Source: Dermanyssus gallinae (Eukaryota > Arthropoda > Arachnida > Mesostigmata > Dermanyssidae). From it: a stretch of DNA of 64,000 nt. Each line of letters starts with the position of its first letter. The stretch's first letter is position 1. This document shows positions 13,260 to 24,417 of the stretch, one piece after another. The notes beneath the pieces are model-generated. The model made no database searches and was not told the DNA's origin. It saw only the letters and a list, made by a program, of their open reading frames with translations. The stretch covers positions 62,001-126,000 of the forward strand of contig QVRM01006442.1 of assembly GCA_003439945.1 (NCBI GenBank), written 5' to 3'. A program made the position numbers and the translations under genes.

Positions 13260-14800
13260 ACAGAAAACGATAGATGCTGTATCCTTATAGGCAGAGGAAA
13301 AGATGCAGTTATCTACTTCTAAGTCTATCTTTCTTCTCCTAAGACAACGCCAGATACTCAGTTCAGTATATGCTAATGGCCAACCCATTTCTGAGGTCTC
13401 ACTCTACAACGACCGTGGGGTAATTTTTAGACCGCCAAATGAAGTTTAGACCTCACATGGTTGTCAAAGCCGCGTCTCGAACGTGCAATCCCACATTTAA
13501 TGCGGTGCTTCATTATACAGGATCATAATGTGTATTTAAGACTGCATCAAACCTTATTGGTACCAAAGTCGACGTATTGCTTTCAATAAAAGCTGTTATG
13601 ATGTTAACTTTTTGCAGACTTTATGCATGCAGGATACATTTGTGAAACGAACTGCTCGTCGGTGCTGTCTACCACGCGATCATATCACAATGACTAGTGC
13701 TAGCGAGTACAAATCTCACGCCGATTACGGCATGTTTAAACAGCTGGCGCGTCAAAGTATTATTACTAGGTATTTTGCTCTAAGACTACATAATCTACAG
13801 AGCGGCGTCTCCATCCGCGCTCTTGAGGTTGCTCGTGTATAGGTTGTGAACAATTAATTGGAGGGATTGTTGAGGATTGAGGGTTGCACATTGTTCACAG
13901 AGTCGAAACGACCCTGCTTCTATTGTAATACCCAATTTTTAATAAAAGTGATGTAATATATACTAATGCACATATTATATACAATAAGGTAGTACATAAT
14001 TTTATTTAATCCACAAGTATATTTTCGTTTGTCGGTAGTTTGTAAGCCAGTTCCGCACGAACATATCGTTTATATTGTGTTTTCTCGCAACAAACTTGAT
14101 CGTATATTTTGCATCTCTCTGGCCTTAACATGACTTGTAATGAAGGCCTTTGTGATTACTCTGGAAAGCTCAAAATTACCTGATTTGGCGTCTAATCGAT
14201 TGCTTGCGTGCACTGTGTGTATTTATTGGACCCAAACTTTGACCCCCACCTGGTGTCCGGAAAGGGACAGACCCGCTCATACCAGTCGTTTTCGATAGTA
14301 CAAGCGTGGTTGGCGGAGCATATGATTATGCTCTTTGGGATAAGTGGAATTTTGTGGCCGCCTACCAGTCAAGATGGAAATCCTGTCGATTACTATGTGT
14401 GGGTGAAGCGTTATTGAGAGGGGGGGGGGGACATTAACAAAATTTGACACAACTATACAGACTCACTCACTACCTCTAGTCAGCAGGCATTTGCAAATCC
14501 TAATAGACAGGCGTAACTAGATGCTATTAAGCGGTTTAGATCTCAAAGCGAGGCGGTAATTCAAGCAGACGGCGGTTAAGGTGAACAAGTACATCTGTTA
14601 GAAATATTCCTACTTGCGTGTACAAAGAAATCACTTTGATATTTGTTTTCATTTGGATTTGAACAGCATTTCCCGATTTAGCTGTATTTCTGGGATGCAC
14701 CTGGGTCCTTCACGCATCGCCGCAGATGTGTGTACTGTATACCTTAATCCATCTAGAGTGTTCGGTTTTGTTTATATTACAACAACAATATAAACAAAAA
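13260..14800. other. AT-rich gene-free stretch
   Basis: No frame with a recognisable domain was found. A G-run lies at about 14421-14430. The largest frame (13612-13842, plus) matches no family I know and has no visible splice support. Confidence 0.5.
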
Positions 14801-14811
14801 TGTATAACCTT

Positions 14812-14895
14812 ATATATATATATATATATATATATAACGATGCCAGGAATATATAGATATATATATATATAATCCTGGCATCATTATATAGTATT
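14812..14895. repeat. Hairpin with GATGCCAGGA arms inside AT tract
   Basis: Arm 14839-14848 is the exact reverse complement of arm 14873-14882. A 24-base AT-rich loop separates them, and an AT tract lies on the left flank. This looks like a small foldback element or a (TA)n-associated palindrome. Confidence 0.6.
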
Positions 14896-15364
14896 CGTAT
14901 CTAGCAACACACTTCCGTAATAGTTGCTCCGTCTTTCATTAATGACGACGATCATGCAGTAATGACGTTAATCATTCTGAGAGGATACCGAAACCGTTTC
15001 TAGCGTGCACCTGTCTGGTTTACAATGTGTTCCTGTCTCTCTGTCCTAGCTGGCTGAGCCTTACTTTGCCACTTAATCATTGAAATAACGTCTAATCGTC
15101 ATGTCTTTCACCACCTTTTAATCTACACGTATTGGGGTCATTTTTTACTTTGAAGCTTAGAACAATCGCAGAATTTCTGCATGTCTGAACATATAGTGAA
15201 CACTGAACATAGTGTGGGACAGGTATCTTAGCGAACCAGTTTGAGGTGTTTTTAAATTACGCTTGTTGAATTAGAGCTACGTGCTTGGCTATTCAGATTC
15301 GCATAATGAAATATGTATGTAGTCTTTTGTTTTTTTTTCGCGCGAGATGTTGGGGAAATTATAC

Positions 15365-15393
15365 TATATATATATATATTTATATATATATAG

Positions 15394-15435
<42 letters not shown>

Positions 15436-15478
15436 ATATAGATATATATAATAGATATATATATATATATATATATGT
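15365..15478. repeat. Interrupted (AT)n microsatellite
   Basis: About 110 bases of AT with TTT and GAT interruptions. The Tyr-Ile frames on both strands are artefacts. Confidence 0.95.
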
Positions 15479-16199
15479 TATAACTACACAATTAATTATT
15501 GTTACCAATTGTTACGTCAACGCGTAGCGACTCGTTGTTCAGCATCGGATATCGTCTCTATTATCACTCGCGTGCGTCAACAGCACCATGGTTGCCACTG
15601 CTGTTTCGTCTTCTTAGTTGTTATTGTCGTAGTTGCAGCGGTTAGTGTTGTAGCCGTTGTCGAGTCGCCATTGCCATTGCTGGTAGGAAATAGGAGCGGA
15701 CGACCAAGTCAAAAAGTATGCCCAAGCCAGCTGCGGCTGGTGGGCGGTTCAGAGGAACAGAGATTGATTTCGACTCGTAGACCCGATGATTTTCTCGTGA
15801 AAGCAACGACGACAACCCTCGGCGGCAACACGGCGTACTGCGCAGTGATCATCGCCTTGACGGGAAAAACGACGGTTGCTCTCTCTCTCTCTCTCTCTCC
15901 CTCTCGTAGACATCACCGTCGTTACGGCCACAATCTGGTTGGTGCTCATCAACAGCCGACAACTGCTCCCGTTTCTGGTCATGTTTCGGGTTGTCTAATC
16001 ATTTTTCATATCACTTCCCCTCCCCCCCTCCCCGTCGCGTGCTGTTGTGATACGAATATGCGAAAGATGCGCCTCCAATGGGCCCGCCGCATGGAACGAG
16101 TCAGCTCGAATCAACAAACGAATATTCCGTTGTCGCAGCCTGCTCGTCTTTTACTGCTGGGATTACTCCGATGGACCATCCGCCTACCCCACGCCGTAT

Positions 16200-16530
16200 G
16201 TGTATTGCTGTTGTTGCTATTGTTGTTGTTGCTGATCTTGCCGCTGTTGCTATTGTTGTTGTTTCTATTAATATGGTGGCTGCTATTGTTGTTGTTGTTG
16301 TTGTTGCTGATCTTGCCGCTGTTGCTATTGTTGTTGTTCCTATAGATATGGTGGCTGCTATTGTTGTTGTTGTTGTTGTTGTTGCTGATCTTGTCGATAT
16401 TGCTATTGTTGTTGTTCCTATAGATATGGTGGCTGCTATTGTTGTTGTTGTTGCTGATCTTGTCGATATTGCTATTGTTGTTGTTTCTATTAATATGGTG
16501 GCTGCTATTGTTGTTGTTGTTTTTAGTATT
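16200..16530. repeat. Minisatellite, four ~69-78 bp units
   Basis: Units start at the GATCTTG motif at 16234, 16309, 16387 and 16456. Each contains GCTATTGTTGTTGTT, then TCTATTAATATGGTGGC or CCTATAGATATGGTGGC, then a GTT run. Unit lengths of 75, 78 and 69 are all multiples of three, so frames stay open on both strands across the array. The predicted peptide is a repeated Ala/Val/Ile hydrophobic block. I read this as tandem repeat expansion, not as a protein gene. Confidence 0.8.
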
Positions 16531-16849
16531 GTTTGTATTAGCGTTGTGATTCTCGTTGTTGTGTGTATTGGTATCACGGATGCACTTTCGTTGTTGTTAT
16601 CGCAGTTTGGCGTATTACTCTTACAATTCCCAATCGTTTTTTAGTGATTCTTTTGCACATTTTGATTTGATTGCAGCACGCCTCACCTAATGACGTTGAG
16701 TATTTGTACGGCATTATTTAAATAAACTCAGTGGGGACCTTTAAAGAAACTAAAAACAATTGATTTTACTAGCAATCTGAATCTGTATGCGTTGACAATT
16801 AAATGTATGTTTGCTCCTACACGGTCGATGTTGACATTGCGAATAGTGG

Positions 16850-17160
16850 TAGCAGCAGTAGCAGCAACAACAACAACAACAACAACAACAACCACCACCA
16901 CCACCACAACAGTAAAACAGTTACAACAGTAACAAACACTAGCAACAACAACAACAGATCTAAAAATAACAATAAACTCCTACAACAGTACTGCTTACAA
17001 CAACCAGAGCAAAGGTGTCAACAGCAACAACAACAACAGATCTAAAAATAACAATAAACTTCTACAACAGTACTGCTTACAACAACCAGAGCAAAGGTGT
17101 CAACAGCAACAGCAACAACAACCGCAAAATGCCGACAAAGCATCTGCAGTAAAAGGCATT
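16850..17160 (+). repeat. CAA/CAG repeats with 82-bp tandem duplication
   Basis: The segment beginning AGATCTAAAAATAAC at 16956 recurs at 17038 with almost no change, giving two 82-base units back to back. The flanks are CAA and CAG triplets. The near identity points to a recent duplication. Confidence 0.8.
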
Positions 17161-17339
17161 TGGTGAGACTGTTGCTGCTGTTGCTGCTTCTGCTTCTGCT
17201 TGTCCTGTCTCTTTCTGTTGTTGACATTCTGTTACTTTACTCGTTGCCGCAGGACAGCGGTGTCTGGAGACGTCGGCTGGCTCGAGGTGTTGCCCTCCAT
17301 TCATAGATTTAGCCAGCGTAGCGTGAACGTGTCGGCATT

Positions 17340-17465
17340 GACATGACGGCACCTTCGATGTTGTCGTCGTCGTCGTCGTCGTCGCCGCCGCAGCAGCAGC
17401 AGATCTCCTCTTCTCAAGCCGCTGTCACAATGTTTGTTCAGTCAGCCTACAGCAGCAGCAGCAGC

Positions 17466-17544
<79 letters not shown>

Positions 17545-17580
17545 ACAACAACAACAGCAACGACGACGACGACGACAATG
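17340..17580 (+). repeat. GTC, CAG, CAA and ACG triplet runs
   Basis: Back-to-back triplet runs give a Ser/Gln/Asn/Asp frame of about 180 residues from an ATG at 17343. The start context is reasonable, and low-complexity exons occur in arthropods. Because the frame consists almost only of repeat, I do not call it a gene. It could be a 5' exon of the gene at 19.3 kb, but there is no direct evidence. Confidence 0.7.
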
Positions 17581-18183
17581 ACAGTAATTCCACGAGGGAC
17601 CGCGACGTCCGCTACGCTACGACGTTATCTCGGCTTCTACCGTTCGGCTACTGGTTCTGCCGCCGCTGGGTTTCCTACATATCTTCGTACTACTCCTCCT
17701 ACTACAGCTACTACGTAGTAGTAATGGTAGTCGTAGTAGTAGCTACTACTCCTACTCCTACTACTACAGCGATGATGACAACGATAGCTACTACCGCTAT
17801 TGAAGAACAGCAGCAGCAGGGGCGGCGGCTGATTGATTGCATTGGTTGGGTCACTGCAGACGCCTATTCGTGTTTGCTATCTTAGTATCTGCTGCTGCTA
17901 CTGATGCTGTCAATGCTGCTGCTGCTGCCGCTTGCGCGCGAGACACTCGCGGCGGCGGGCGGCTTATCGGACGTTGTCCCCATCGATTGACTCCCAGACC
18001 CCCTGACCTCCGATCCGGCCGGGTCGTTGTTTACCGCTCGTGTATCTTTCAGAAGACGAAAACTTTATATATATATATATATATATGCACTGCGGAGTGT
18101 GCAAACGTATTGTAAATGATTAATAAATCATCAGAATATTTTCTATACATAAATACATACATACGTGGACTCGTATATGAGTG

Positions 18184-18300
18184 TGGCGGCGTGGTCAAGA
18201 AGGCTAATGAGTGCCCTAGTCATGGCTGTCATCTAGCGGGGTGTCGCCGATTCGGACCCTGTTGTTGATCCCTCTGAGTGATGTTCATTGATAAGCCATA
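18184..18300 (+). repeat. tRNA-derived SINE, family 2
   Basis: A box A-like GGCGGCGTGGTCAAGAAGG is followed about 60 bases later by a box B-like GCCGATTCGGACC. The segment CATCTAGCGGGGTGTCGCCG (18230-18249) is shared exactly with the minus-strand copy near 29.79 kb. The tRNA-like head is present here. No intact tRNA cloverleaf is preserved, so I call a SINE and not a tRNA gene. Confidence 0.6.
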
Positions 18301-18709
18301 CCGCTGAATCGTATACACACACGTATACACGTACGTACGTGCACGTGTTGTTAGCGCTGATATCTAGACAACAAACAACAGTTTTCATTGTGACGAGTTT
18401 GGTTAGTACACGGGAAATATCTATTGATTGAAGCTTTCAAGTAATTTAGTTGGATCCATGTTGGTCTATGTTGACAAGGCGTGTCGGGTAGAACATATTA
18501 ACCTACGAGCGACAAATGCCAGTGTAAAATAGCAACGCCATCGCTCTCTGGCTAGAAAGCAAACGCCAGTGCAGGCAGCTGTCAGTACAACTGAACGCCG
18601 ACGTACAATACTGGTTTGAACTGGTTACAACCGAACGGAATCAAGTTTGGTACCACATGACAGCAGACCGCTGCGAGTGCTCTTGATACAACTGCTTCTA
18701 CTTGTGGGT

Positions 18710-18828
18710 CATCCCGTCGAGCCTAGTGGCGTGGTGCATTTGCGTGCGCCTTACGACCGGACGAAGCACATGGGCGCACGGGTTCGATTCCCCTACTGTT
18801 ACGCATCTGTATTTCATTGGGTCCGTAT
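18710..18828 (+). repeat. tRNA-derived SINE, family 1
   Basis: A box A-like TAGTGGCGTGGTGC (about 18724-18737) is followed by a perfect box B, GGTTCGATTCC (18781-18791). The body continues into a CATCTGTATTT segment. Two minus-strand relatives lie at 21.3 and 29.4 kb, with the same order: TCGAGCC, GTGGTG, GCGCACG or GCGCCT, GGTTCGA, CATTTGTATTT. The 74-residue open frame here is incidental. Confidence 0.7.
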
Positions 18829-19246
18829 TATGAAGCAATGCGAGATCGCTTCCGTCGAAGTAAAATGTTAGCTAAGAGTCAGCCCGAAAAAGTATATAGT
18901 GTTTTACTCTGGGCAAGAGTAAAGCATTACTGCAGATGCTTGGCTATGCGTAAGCAAATCCGGTGGTGATTGATAGCATCTTCTTAGCGTTCCTATCCGC
19001 CTGTGTGACGTTTTATCTCACACCAGGCTGGCGCAATTTCAGGCGAAGACGAGGAATTCACAAAATCGCACCGGTTGCGCTGAAGGTTTCTCTAATGTTC
19101 TCTTCTTAGTTATATATGTGTGGTGTGTCGAAGTCTAGCCTTCTAAGCATCAGGCCGTTGTCAGCCGAAGGTCAAGCCGAAGGTTATGCATGAGTGTGAT
19201 AAGTTTTGAGCTTGAAGCGCTGCATGAAGAGAGAAGATCTACCTAT

Positions 19247-19335
19247 CTAACTGTTTTCTTTTTGTTTTGTTGTGCTTTTTGCTGATTGCAGACGTTTAGC
19301 GCTTAGTAGCGACTGTGGCGCCCCTCGTCTCGGGA
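19247..19335 (+). promoter_or_regulatory. 3' splice site and 5' untranslated tail of the four-helix gene
   Basis: A branch-point-like CTAAC at about 19248 is followed by a long T-rich tract and ends TTGCAG at 19291. An exon would therefore begin at 19292. The first in-frame ATG follows at 19336, after 44 untranslated bases. This implies an upstream non-coding exon that I could not place. Confidence 0.55.
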
Positions 19336-20890
19336 ATGTCCCACGGCTTCGATCCCGGTGGAGGAGGACGAAATCATGTGGCCGCCCTGAGCGAGCCGCT
19401 TGCTTCATTCGCGTCGCCCTATCACGACCAGCAACAGCAAGAAGAGCATCACCATCATCATAATTCAAATCTTGTCAGATCCTGGGCAACTCTGCAAGGC
19501 CAGCTCTCGGCCTCAGAAGCCCTTAACCAGTCAACGCAACAGCAACAAGACGAGCCGACATTAACAGCGACGGTTACGAAACCCCAGCCTGGCCATCTGC
19601 AACAGTCAGTGGCTCAGCAGACCTACTTTTCGCCCACGACGACCGCGGCATCGGGAGCGACTTTGGGTCGTCAACAACGTCCACCCTCTCGACTTCTGTC
19701 CCCGCAGTCCGCCCCCACGGTTTCGGTCCCAACGGCACACATATCGCATACGATGTCGCTGTCGGCCAGCTCGCTCGGGGGTGGCGGCGGCGGAGGCATT
19801 GGCCACCTTGGTACCTACAAGTCACACTCGCTTTTGCCAAACGGACACCACCCTTCACAGATGGGCGGCCTCGGTACAGTGACGCACACCTCTGCGTCAG
19901 CGGTAGGGGCCGGACCGGGGACGACGGCTTCGACGACGACGATGATGATGTCCTCGTCGTCGTCGTCTGCGGCGGGCGGCGCGGGGGCGTCTGTGGGTGG
20001 CATGGCAGGCGGTCTTGTGCAGCAGCAGCAGCAACAGCTGTTGCCGCACCATCACCACCTTCAACACCACCATCATCCTCATCATCCGGCGGGAATGGGT
20101 ATGTCGTCCATGACGATGGCACCGGCAGTCCCGCCATCATCGTCGTCGATGCTGCTGCTGCCACCACCAGCACACTCTGTGTCGCGGCTGTCGCACAGCT
20201 TATGACGACGTTTCCCGCGTCGGCCGGCGTCCTCCCAGTCCCAGACCCATTCGCAGTCCCAGCAGCAGCAGCAGCTGCCACCCCACCACCATCACCATCA
20301 TCAACAGCATTACCCGAATCACACTCGCCAATCTAGTCTGCTACTGAACACGGACCACAACACGACGACGCAGAAAGACCTCTCAACGACGGCTCCAACC
20401 TCTGCGACCGGCTTGACGGGCGTGCCGTCGGCCTCGACGGGCCTCACGGCGAGCGGTAGCGGCGGCGGGGGTGGCGGTGGCGCCCTGACCGCCGGCGGCC
20501 TCACCGGTGAGGGCGGCGAGGCTGGCGGTGGCGCAGCCGGGGGCGCATCGGGCGGCGCGATTGCGATCAACTCGTCGCTGCTCACCTCGACCTACCATCA
20601 CGCGCTGTCGCTGCTCTGCATGCTGTCGGTGCTGATGTGCGTTCTGTCCGCGTCGGTGCTGCGGCCGCTCGAGTCGACCGACATGAGCACGGAGCGGGCG
20701 TTGCGCGACATGCTCAGCGTGTGTCTGCTCGTGCTGTCGATGTGTCTCGACCTGCACTGCCTGTTCGTGTGCAGCCTCCAGCTCATGTTGGCGCTTCGCG
20801 AGGGCAGCAGCGCCTACCTCAAGCGTGCGTCGTGCAGTCGGAACCTCGCCGTGTGCTCGTTTCTGCTCAGCGTGCCGTTCTTTCTCACAG
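19336..20890 (+). CDS. Four-helix membrane protein, 5' coding exon (in-frame TGA)
   Basis: The frame runs from ATG 19336 to the splice donor ACAG|GTGAGC at 20890/20891. Residues 1-289 are low complexity: Gln, His, Ser, Gly and Pro runs. A TGA at 20203-20205 interrupts the frame, which then stays open in the same phase. After it come more Gln/His and a Gly-rich stretch. Two hydrophobic segments follow, one starting at YHHALSLLCMLSVLMCVLSA (20593 on) and one around LRDMLSVCLLVLSMCLDLHC (20704 on). A third starts at LAVCSFLLSVPFFLTG and is completed by the next exon. The TGA may be spliced out: phase-compatible donors are GTAGGG at 19903 and GTGGGT at 19993, with acceptors after CCCAG at 20238 or 20244. 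Alternatively the real start may lie elsewhere. The layout resembles TMEM221-like four-helix proteins, but that assignment is tentative. The post-TGA part is the best supported. Confidence 0.55.
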
Positions 20891-21307
20891 GTGAGCAGGG
20901 GTGGGTGAGTGGGTGGATGGATGCGACAGACAGATAGACAGACCGACCGAACGAGCCCCCTTAGAGTGGCTAGCCTTCGACTGCAAATACAGTGGCACAA
21001 CCAATTCGAGCTTAGTCAAGCTAGCGCCACACATTGAGTAGTGCTGCAAGTAGTGCTGCAGTGCGGCAGCCCTTTTTCAGCCCTTCACTCCCACCCCATT
21101 TTCTCTGCCTCATCGAGAGATGATCCGCAGACCCCACCCGACGATCGACACTTGATGCCATACATTGCTACTAACCTCACGATCATTTTAATTGTCATCA
21201 TGTGATTATCTATTAAATTGGCACTACTGCTACGAAGTTCTCGGGCTGACTCTCAGTCAACATTTAACGCCCGTGGAATCGCGTTAGCATTGCTTTTGCA
21301 TAAGACG

Positions 21308-21428
21308 GATCCCGCAAATACAAATGTGCAGGGGACGGTGGGGATCGAACCAGGTGTACCTATGGGTCTCCTCTGGCCACAAGGCGCACGCGAATGCACC
21401 ACACCACCAATCGGGCTCGACTCTCTGC
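21308..21428 (-). repeat. tRNA-derived SINE, family 1, intronic copy
   Basis: Read on the minus strand it carries a box A-like TTGGTGGTGTGGTGC and a box B GGTTCGATCCC (21341-21351), then CATTTGTATTTG. It aligns along its length with the copies at 18.71 and 29.44 kb. It is antisense to the host gene. Confidence 0.7.
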
Positions 21429-21786
21429 CTCATCTAGGGAGGCGATCTATACACCCCACCCGAGGAGCGACAGTTGACACCACACATTGCTACTAACCCC
21501 TCGATTATTTGAATAGTACTATTGAATTGACGGTACCACGACTACTACAACCACCGCTACTGTAAAGACAAGAAGCCAAAAAATAACCAACCTATATTAT
21601 AGATAAGGGAGCAAGCAGCAAAATTCCTAACAGCCGAAACAAGGGACGGCCATTGTGATGGCTCGACACGCCAGTTTTTCAGTGGAATCGAATACAAAAT
21701 ACACGGCTACACTGCAGTGAACGCTAATAGTGCAGCATGTATCATCTAAGTTCAATCGTCGCCGTAGGTAAAACAACGTGGGTTTA

Positions 21787-21826
<40 letters not shown>

Positions 21827-22638
21827 TTTATTTGAAAAATTATGCTTTTGATGACAAAAGATGATAAAGTCGATAACGAAGAAAAGAGGAGCGTCTCAAG
21901 GTTGGCGTATGCATGTGACTAACGTCCCTTTGGCTCTTCTGCTATAAGGAACCGGGAAGCTACAATAAATCCTAAATTTATCAGTGAGCAGCTAGACAGT
22001 GTTCAGTTTCACAAGGTCTACAACAACAACTGTCAATGTTCACCGACTGTGCGAAACAGTGATGCCTATTGGGAAGATTTATGAAACGAAAAGCACATTT
22101 ATCACGGACGTATTCGGATATGAAAGCAGGCACGTCCGGATGCGTCCAAGATAAAGAAAAAAAGCTCTCAAGCCAAAATCAACAACCTGATAACGAATCG
22201 CGCCTACTTCAGAGTCCACGCTGGCGAAATTGGCATTTACCGAGTACCGCTTCGCAAATACTTCGAGCATTATATGATTTGTCGTAATCGTACTCACCAC
22301 AAGATGATTGCCAATAATGCTTGACACTTTTATGCGTTTCCGCTGAAACTTCATCCTCTCCGCGCTCATCTAGCTCTCTTAAGTTTAAGTCTTACCCTCG
22401 TGCTCGACCACCTGCCCTCACAGATTGAAGTTCAGTTAGCCAAATGTAGCAAGAACAAAATGTAACGAGCGGAAGAAGTAATTAAGAACAATACAAAAGT
22501 AATGTAGTACATAAATAAGGGCAGATATTCCAACTTGCCCGAGCAGCCCAGCAACATTGGTTTATCGGTAGCTTGCTGACCTTTGGGCTAATTCAGTTTC
22601 TTAATGACAGTCGGATCGGGCTGCGGCGGATGTAAGGT

Positions 22639-22666
22639 TAGGTCTGTGAGACTTTCAACCCAAAAA

Positions 22667-22708
<42 letters not shown>

Positions 22709-22791
22709 CCAAAGCCAACTAAAATATGTGGTGACTGTACATGGTTTTACGCCAATGTTCAATCACCACATCTTTGAGTTGGCTTTGGTGT

Positions 22792-22824
<33 letters not shown>

Positions 22825-22933
22825 TGGGTTGACAGTCTCACAGACCTAATCTTAAAAAGTATATATATATATATATATATAACCAAACCAACTAAAATAT
22901 GTGGTGATTGTACATGGTTTTACGCCAATGTTC
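22639..22933. mobile_element. Nested palindromic (foldback/MITE-like) element with AT tracts
   Basis: The outer arm 22639-22666 is the reverse complement of 22821-22848 with one mismatch in 28. The inner arms, about 22707-22733 and 22762-22792, are also inverted copies. AT tracts separate outer from inner arms on both sides. After a further AT tract, 22881-22933 repeats 22707-22760 directly. The order is A-(AT)n-B-loop-B'-(AT)n-A'-(AT)n-B-loop. No coding capacity is seen. It is probably a non-autonomous hairpin element that amplified in place, though an assembly fold is possible. Confidence 0.65.
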
Positions 22934-24229
22934 TCTTGTTCGTCTGTACTTTGGACCTTTCCTAGAGATGAAAGCTATTTCTGCCGTATGCAACAACAGC
23001 AATGCGCTGTCATGGGAGAAGCCTTAGTAGTAATCATAATAGCCAAGTTGTAGTAGTAGTAATAGTAGTACTAGTACTTGAGGTCTTACCAGTAATAGTA
23101 GTAGTAGAGGAAAACCATGCTCATCATAGAAGCATCGGTGGTCTGCTTTTCATCAGAGCAATCAAAGAAGAGCGCAAGCAGCAAAGGAGGAGAAGATGAT
23201 CATGATGAGAGGAAAGAAAAGGGAGGAAAGAAACGACAAGACGAGAGGCCAAACGCGTTCTGCTCGCAGCGTTGGAAACGTCGTCAATGGGTCATTCTTT
23301 CTCTGTTCGGAACCACTGCTCGTTCTCCGTTGCATGTAGCTCTAGTTGTAGCCAATAATAATACTAATAGTAATAATAATCATAATAATAATGCCGTATT
23401 GGAAGGACAGCCAAACAGGGCAGACATTCGAGCAGATCAACTTGGCGAGATGAAGTGTCGCGGCGGATACAAGTCCGCTTGGTGGCCAGCAGGTATCTGT
23501 GCGCACCCTGCGTACGTCGGACGACACGCACGGACGATACGACGTTTGTCGGCGGTGTCAACGATCGGGCGATGTTTCGTACGTTCGTTTGATAGGTCGA
23601 TTATTCGGGTGACCGATCAATCAATAAATGGATTTGTTTTGATTGATGGTAACCCCCCCCCCCCCCGTCCGGCTGCACTGTGACGCCGCTTGACTTGTTC
23701 CTCCCCTCCCTCGAGGTGGCTGCAAGAGGGACAGTGATGGCAAGCGGGCTTCGGCGAGCAGCCCTCGCAGTTGGCCCTGCCGCTGCTGCTGCAGCTGCTG
23801 GTTTACTGCCTAAACGCCTATTACTTACTTTATGATCGGCGGCGGCGGCAGCGGCGACGCCTGGTCAACATCTCCAACGTCCCACCTCCCAATCCCCCCC
23901 ATCTTCCTTCGCCCGGCGGAAACGATAGACGACAACGACCCGAACACAGTACGACGTCGCGTAAAATGCACAACTACTATTAAGGGAGCGTTTGCCATGT
24001 TGCCGCTCCGTCGTTGTTGGCGTTTCGTGTCTACTACTGTCGCTAACCGTCATTTCCGTCGACCACGAGTATACGTCATAAATGTTTACCAGGCACTACT
24101 AACTAAGGGCAGTACGACCCAATAATAACTACAGCAACAATAATAACAACAACAGCAACATCAATAACAACAACAGCAGCAACAATAACAACAACAATGT
24201 GTACTCTCTCTCTCTCTCTCGATTCTCAG

Positions 24230-24417
24230 GTGTGATTCTGCTGTTGGACATCCCGCTGCCGGCGTCGCTCGCCATTGTCGGAGTCGTATTCCTGGTGTGC
24301 ATCGCGTCGTCGCTGCACAATGTCTACGTGTGGCACCTCGTCGTGCAGAGTGGCGAGGCTAGCAGTAACGCGAAGGCGCTGAACGGCCACATTGTGCAAC
24401 TGTCGACGCTCGTATGA
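24230..24417 (+). CDS. Four-helix membrane protein, terminal coding exon
   Basis: The acceptor TTCTCAG at 24223-24229 follows a (CT)n tract. The exon joins the preceding one in phase 1 to restore a Gly codon, then reads VILLLDIPLPASLAIVGVVF and onward to a TGA at 24415-24417. It completes the third hydrophobic segment and supplies the fourth (about SLAIVGVVFLVCIASSL), then a short tail that includes YVWHLVVQSGEASSN. The hydrophobic phase is maintained exactly across the junction, which is good evidence that both exons are real. Triplet repeats follow the stop at once, presumably in the 3' untranslated region. The TMEM221-like assignment is inference from the four-helix topology. Confidence 0.6.

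Larger units (their letters stand above)
20891..24229 (+). other. Intron of the four-helix gene
   Basis: The donor GTGAGC at 20891 and the acceptor GATTCTCAG ending at 24229, with a strong (CT)n tract before it, define a 3.3-kb intron. It splits a Gly codon after its first base (phase 1). It contains a minus-strand SINE (about 21.31-21.43 kb), a nested palindrome (22.64-22.93 kb), AT tracts at 21787-21825 and 22670-22880, a poly-C run near 23650, and CAA triplets just before the pyrimidine tract. Confidence 0.6.

Noticed and set aside
15509..16345. 278-residue plus-strand open frame
   Set aside because: The last third is Leu runs from the minisatellite. The rest has no recognisable domain and no splice support.
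16200..16530. CRISPR-like array
   Set aside because: The units are degenerate triplet-rich repeats without unique spacers, in a eukaryotic genome.
17343..17885. Start exon of the four-helix gene with poly-Ser/Asn
   Set aside because: The ATG context is acceptable, but the frame is almost entirely triplet repeat, and no donor linking it to 19292 could be established.
18710..18828. Functional tRNA gene
   Set aside because: Box A and box B are present, but no complete cloverleaf with paired acceptor stem could be drawn, and the same sequence recurs with a non-tRNA body. It is called a SINE instead.
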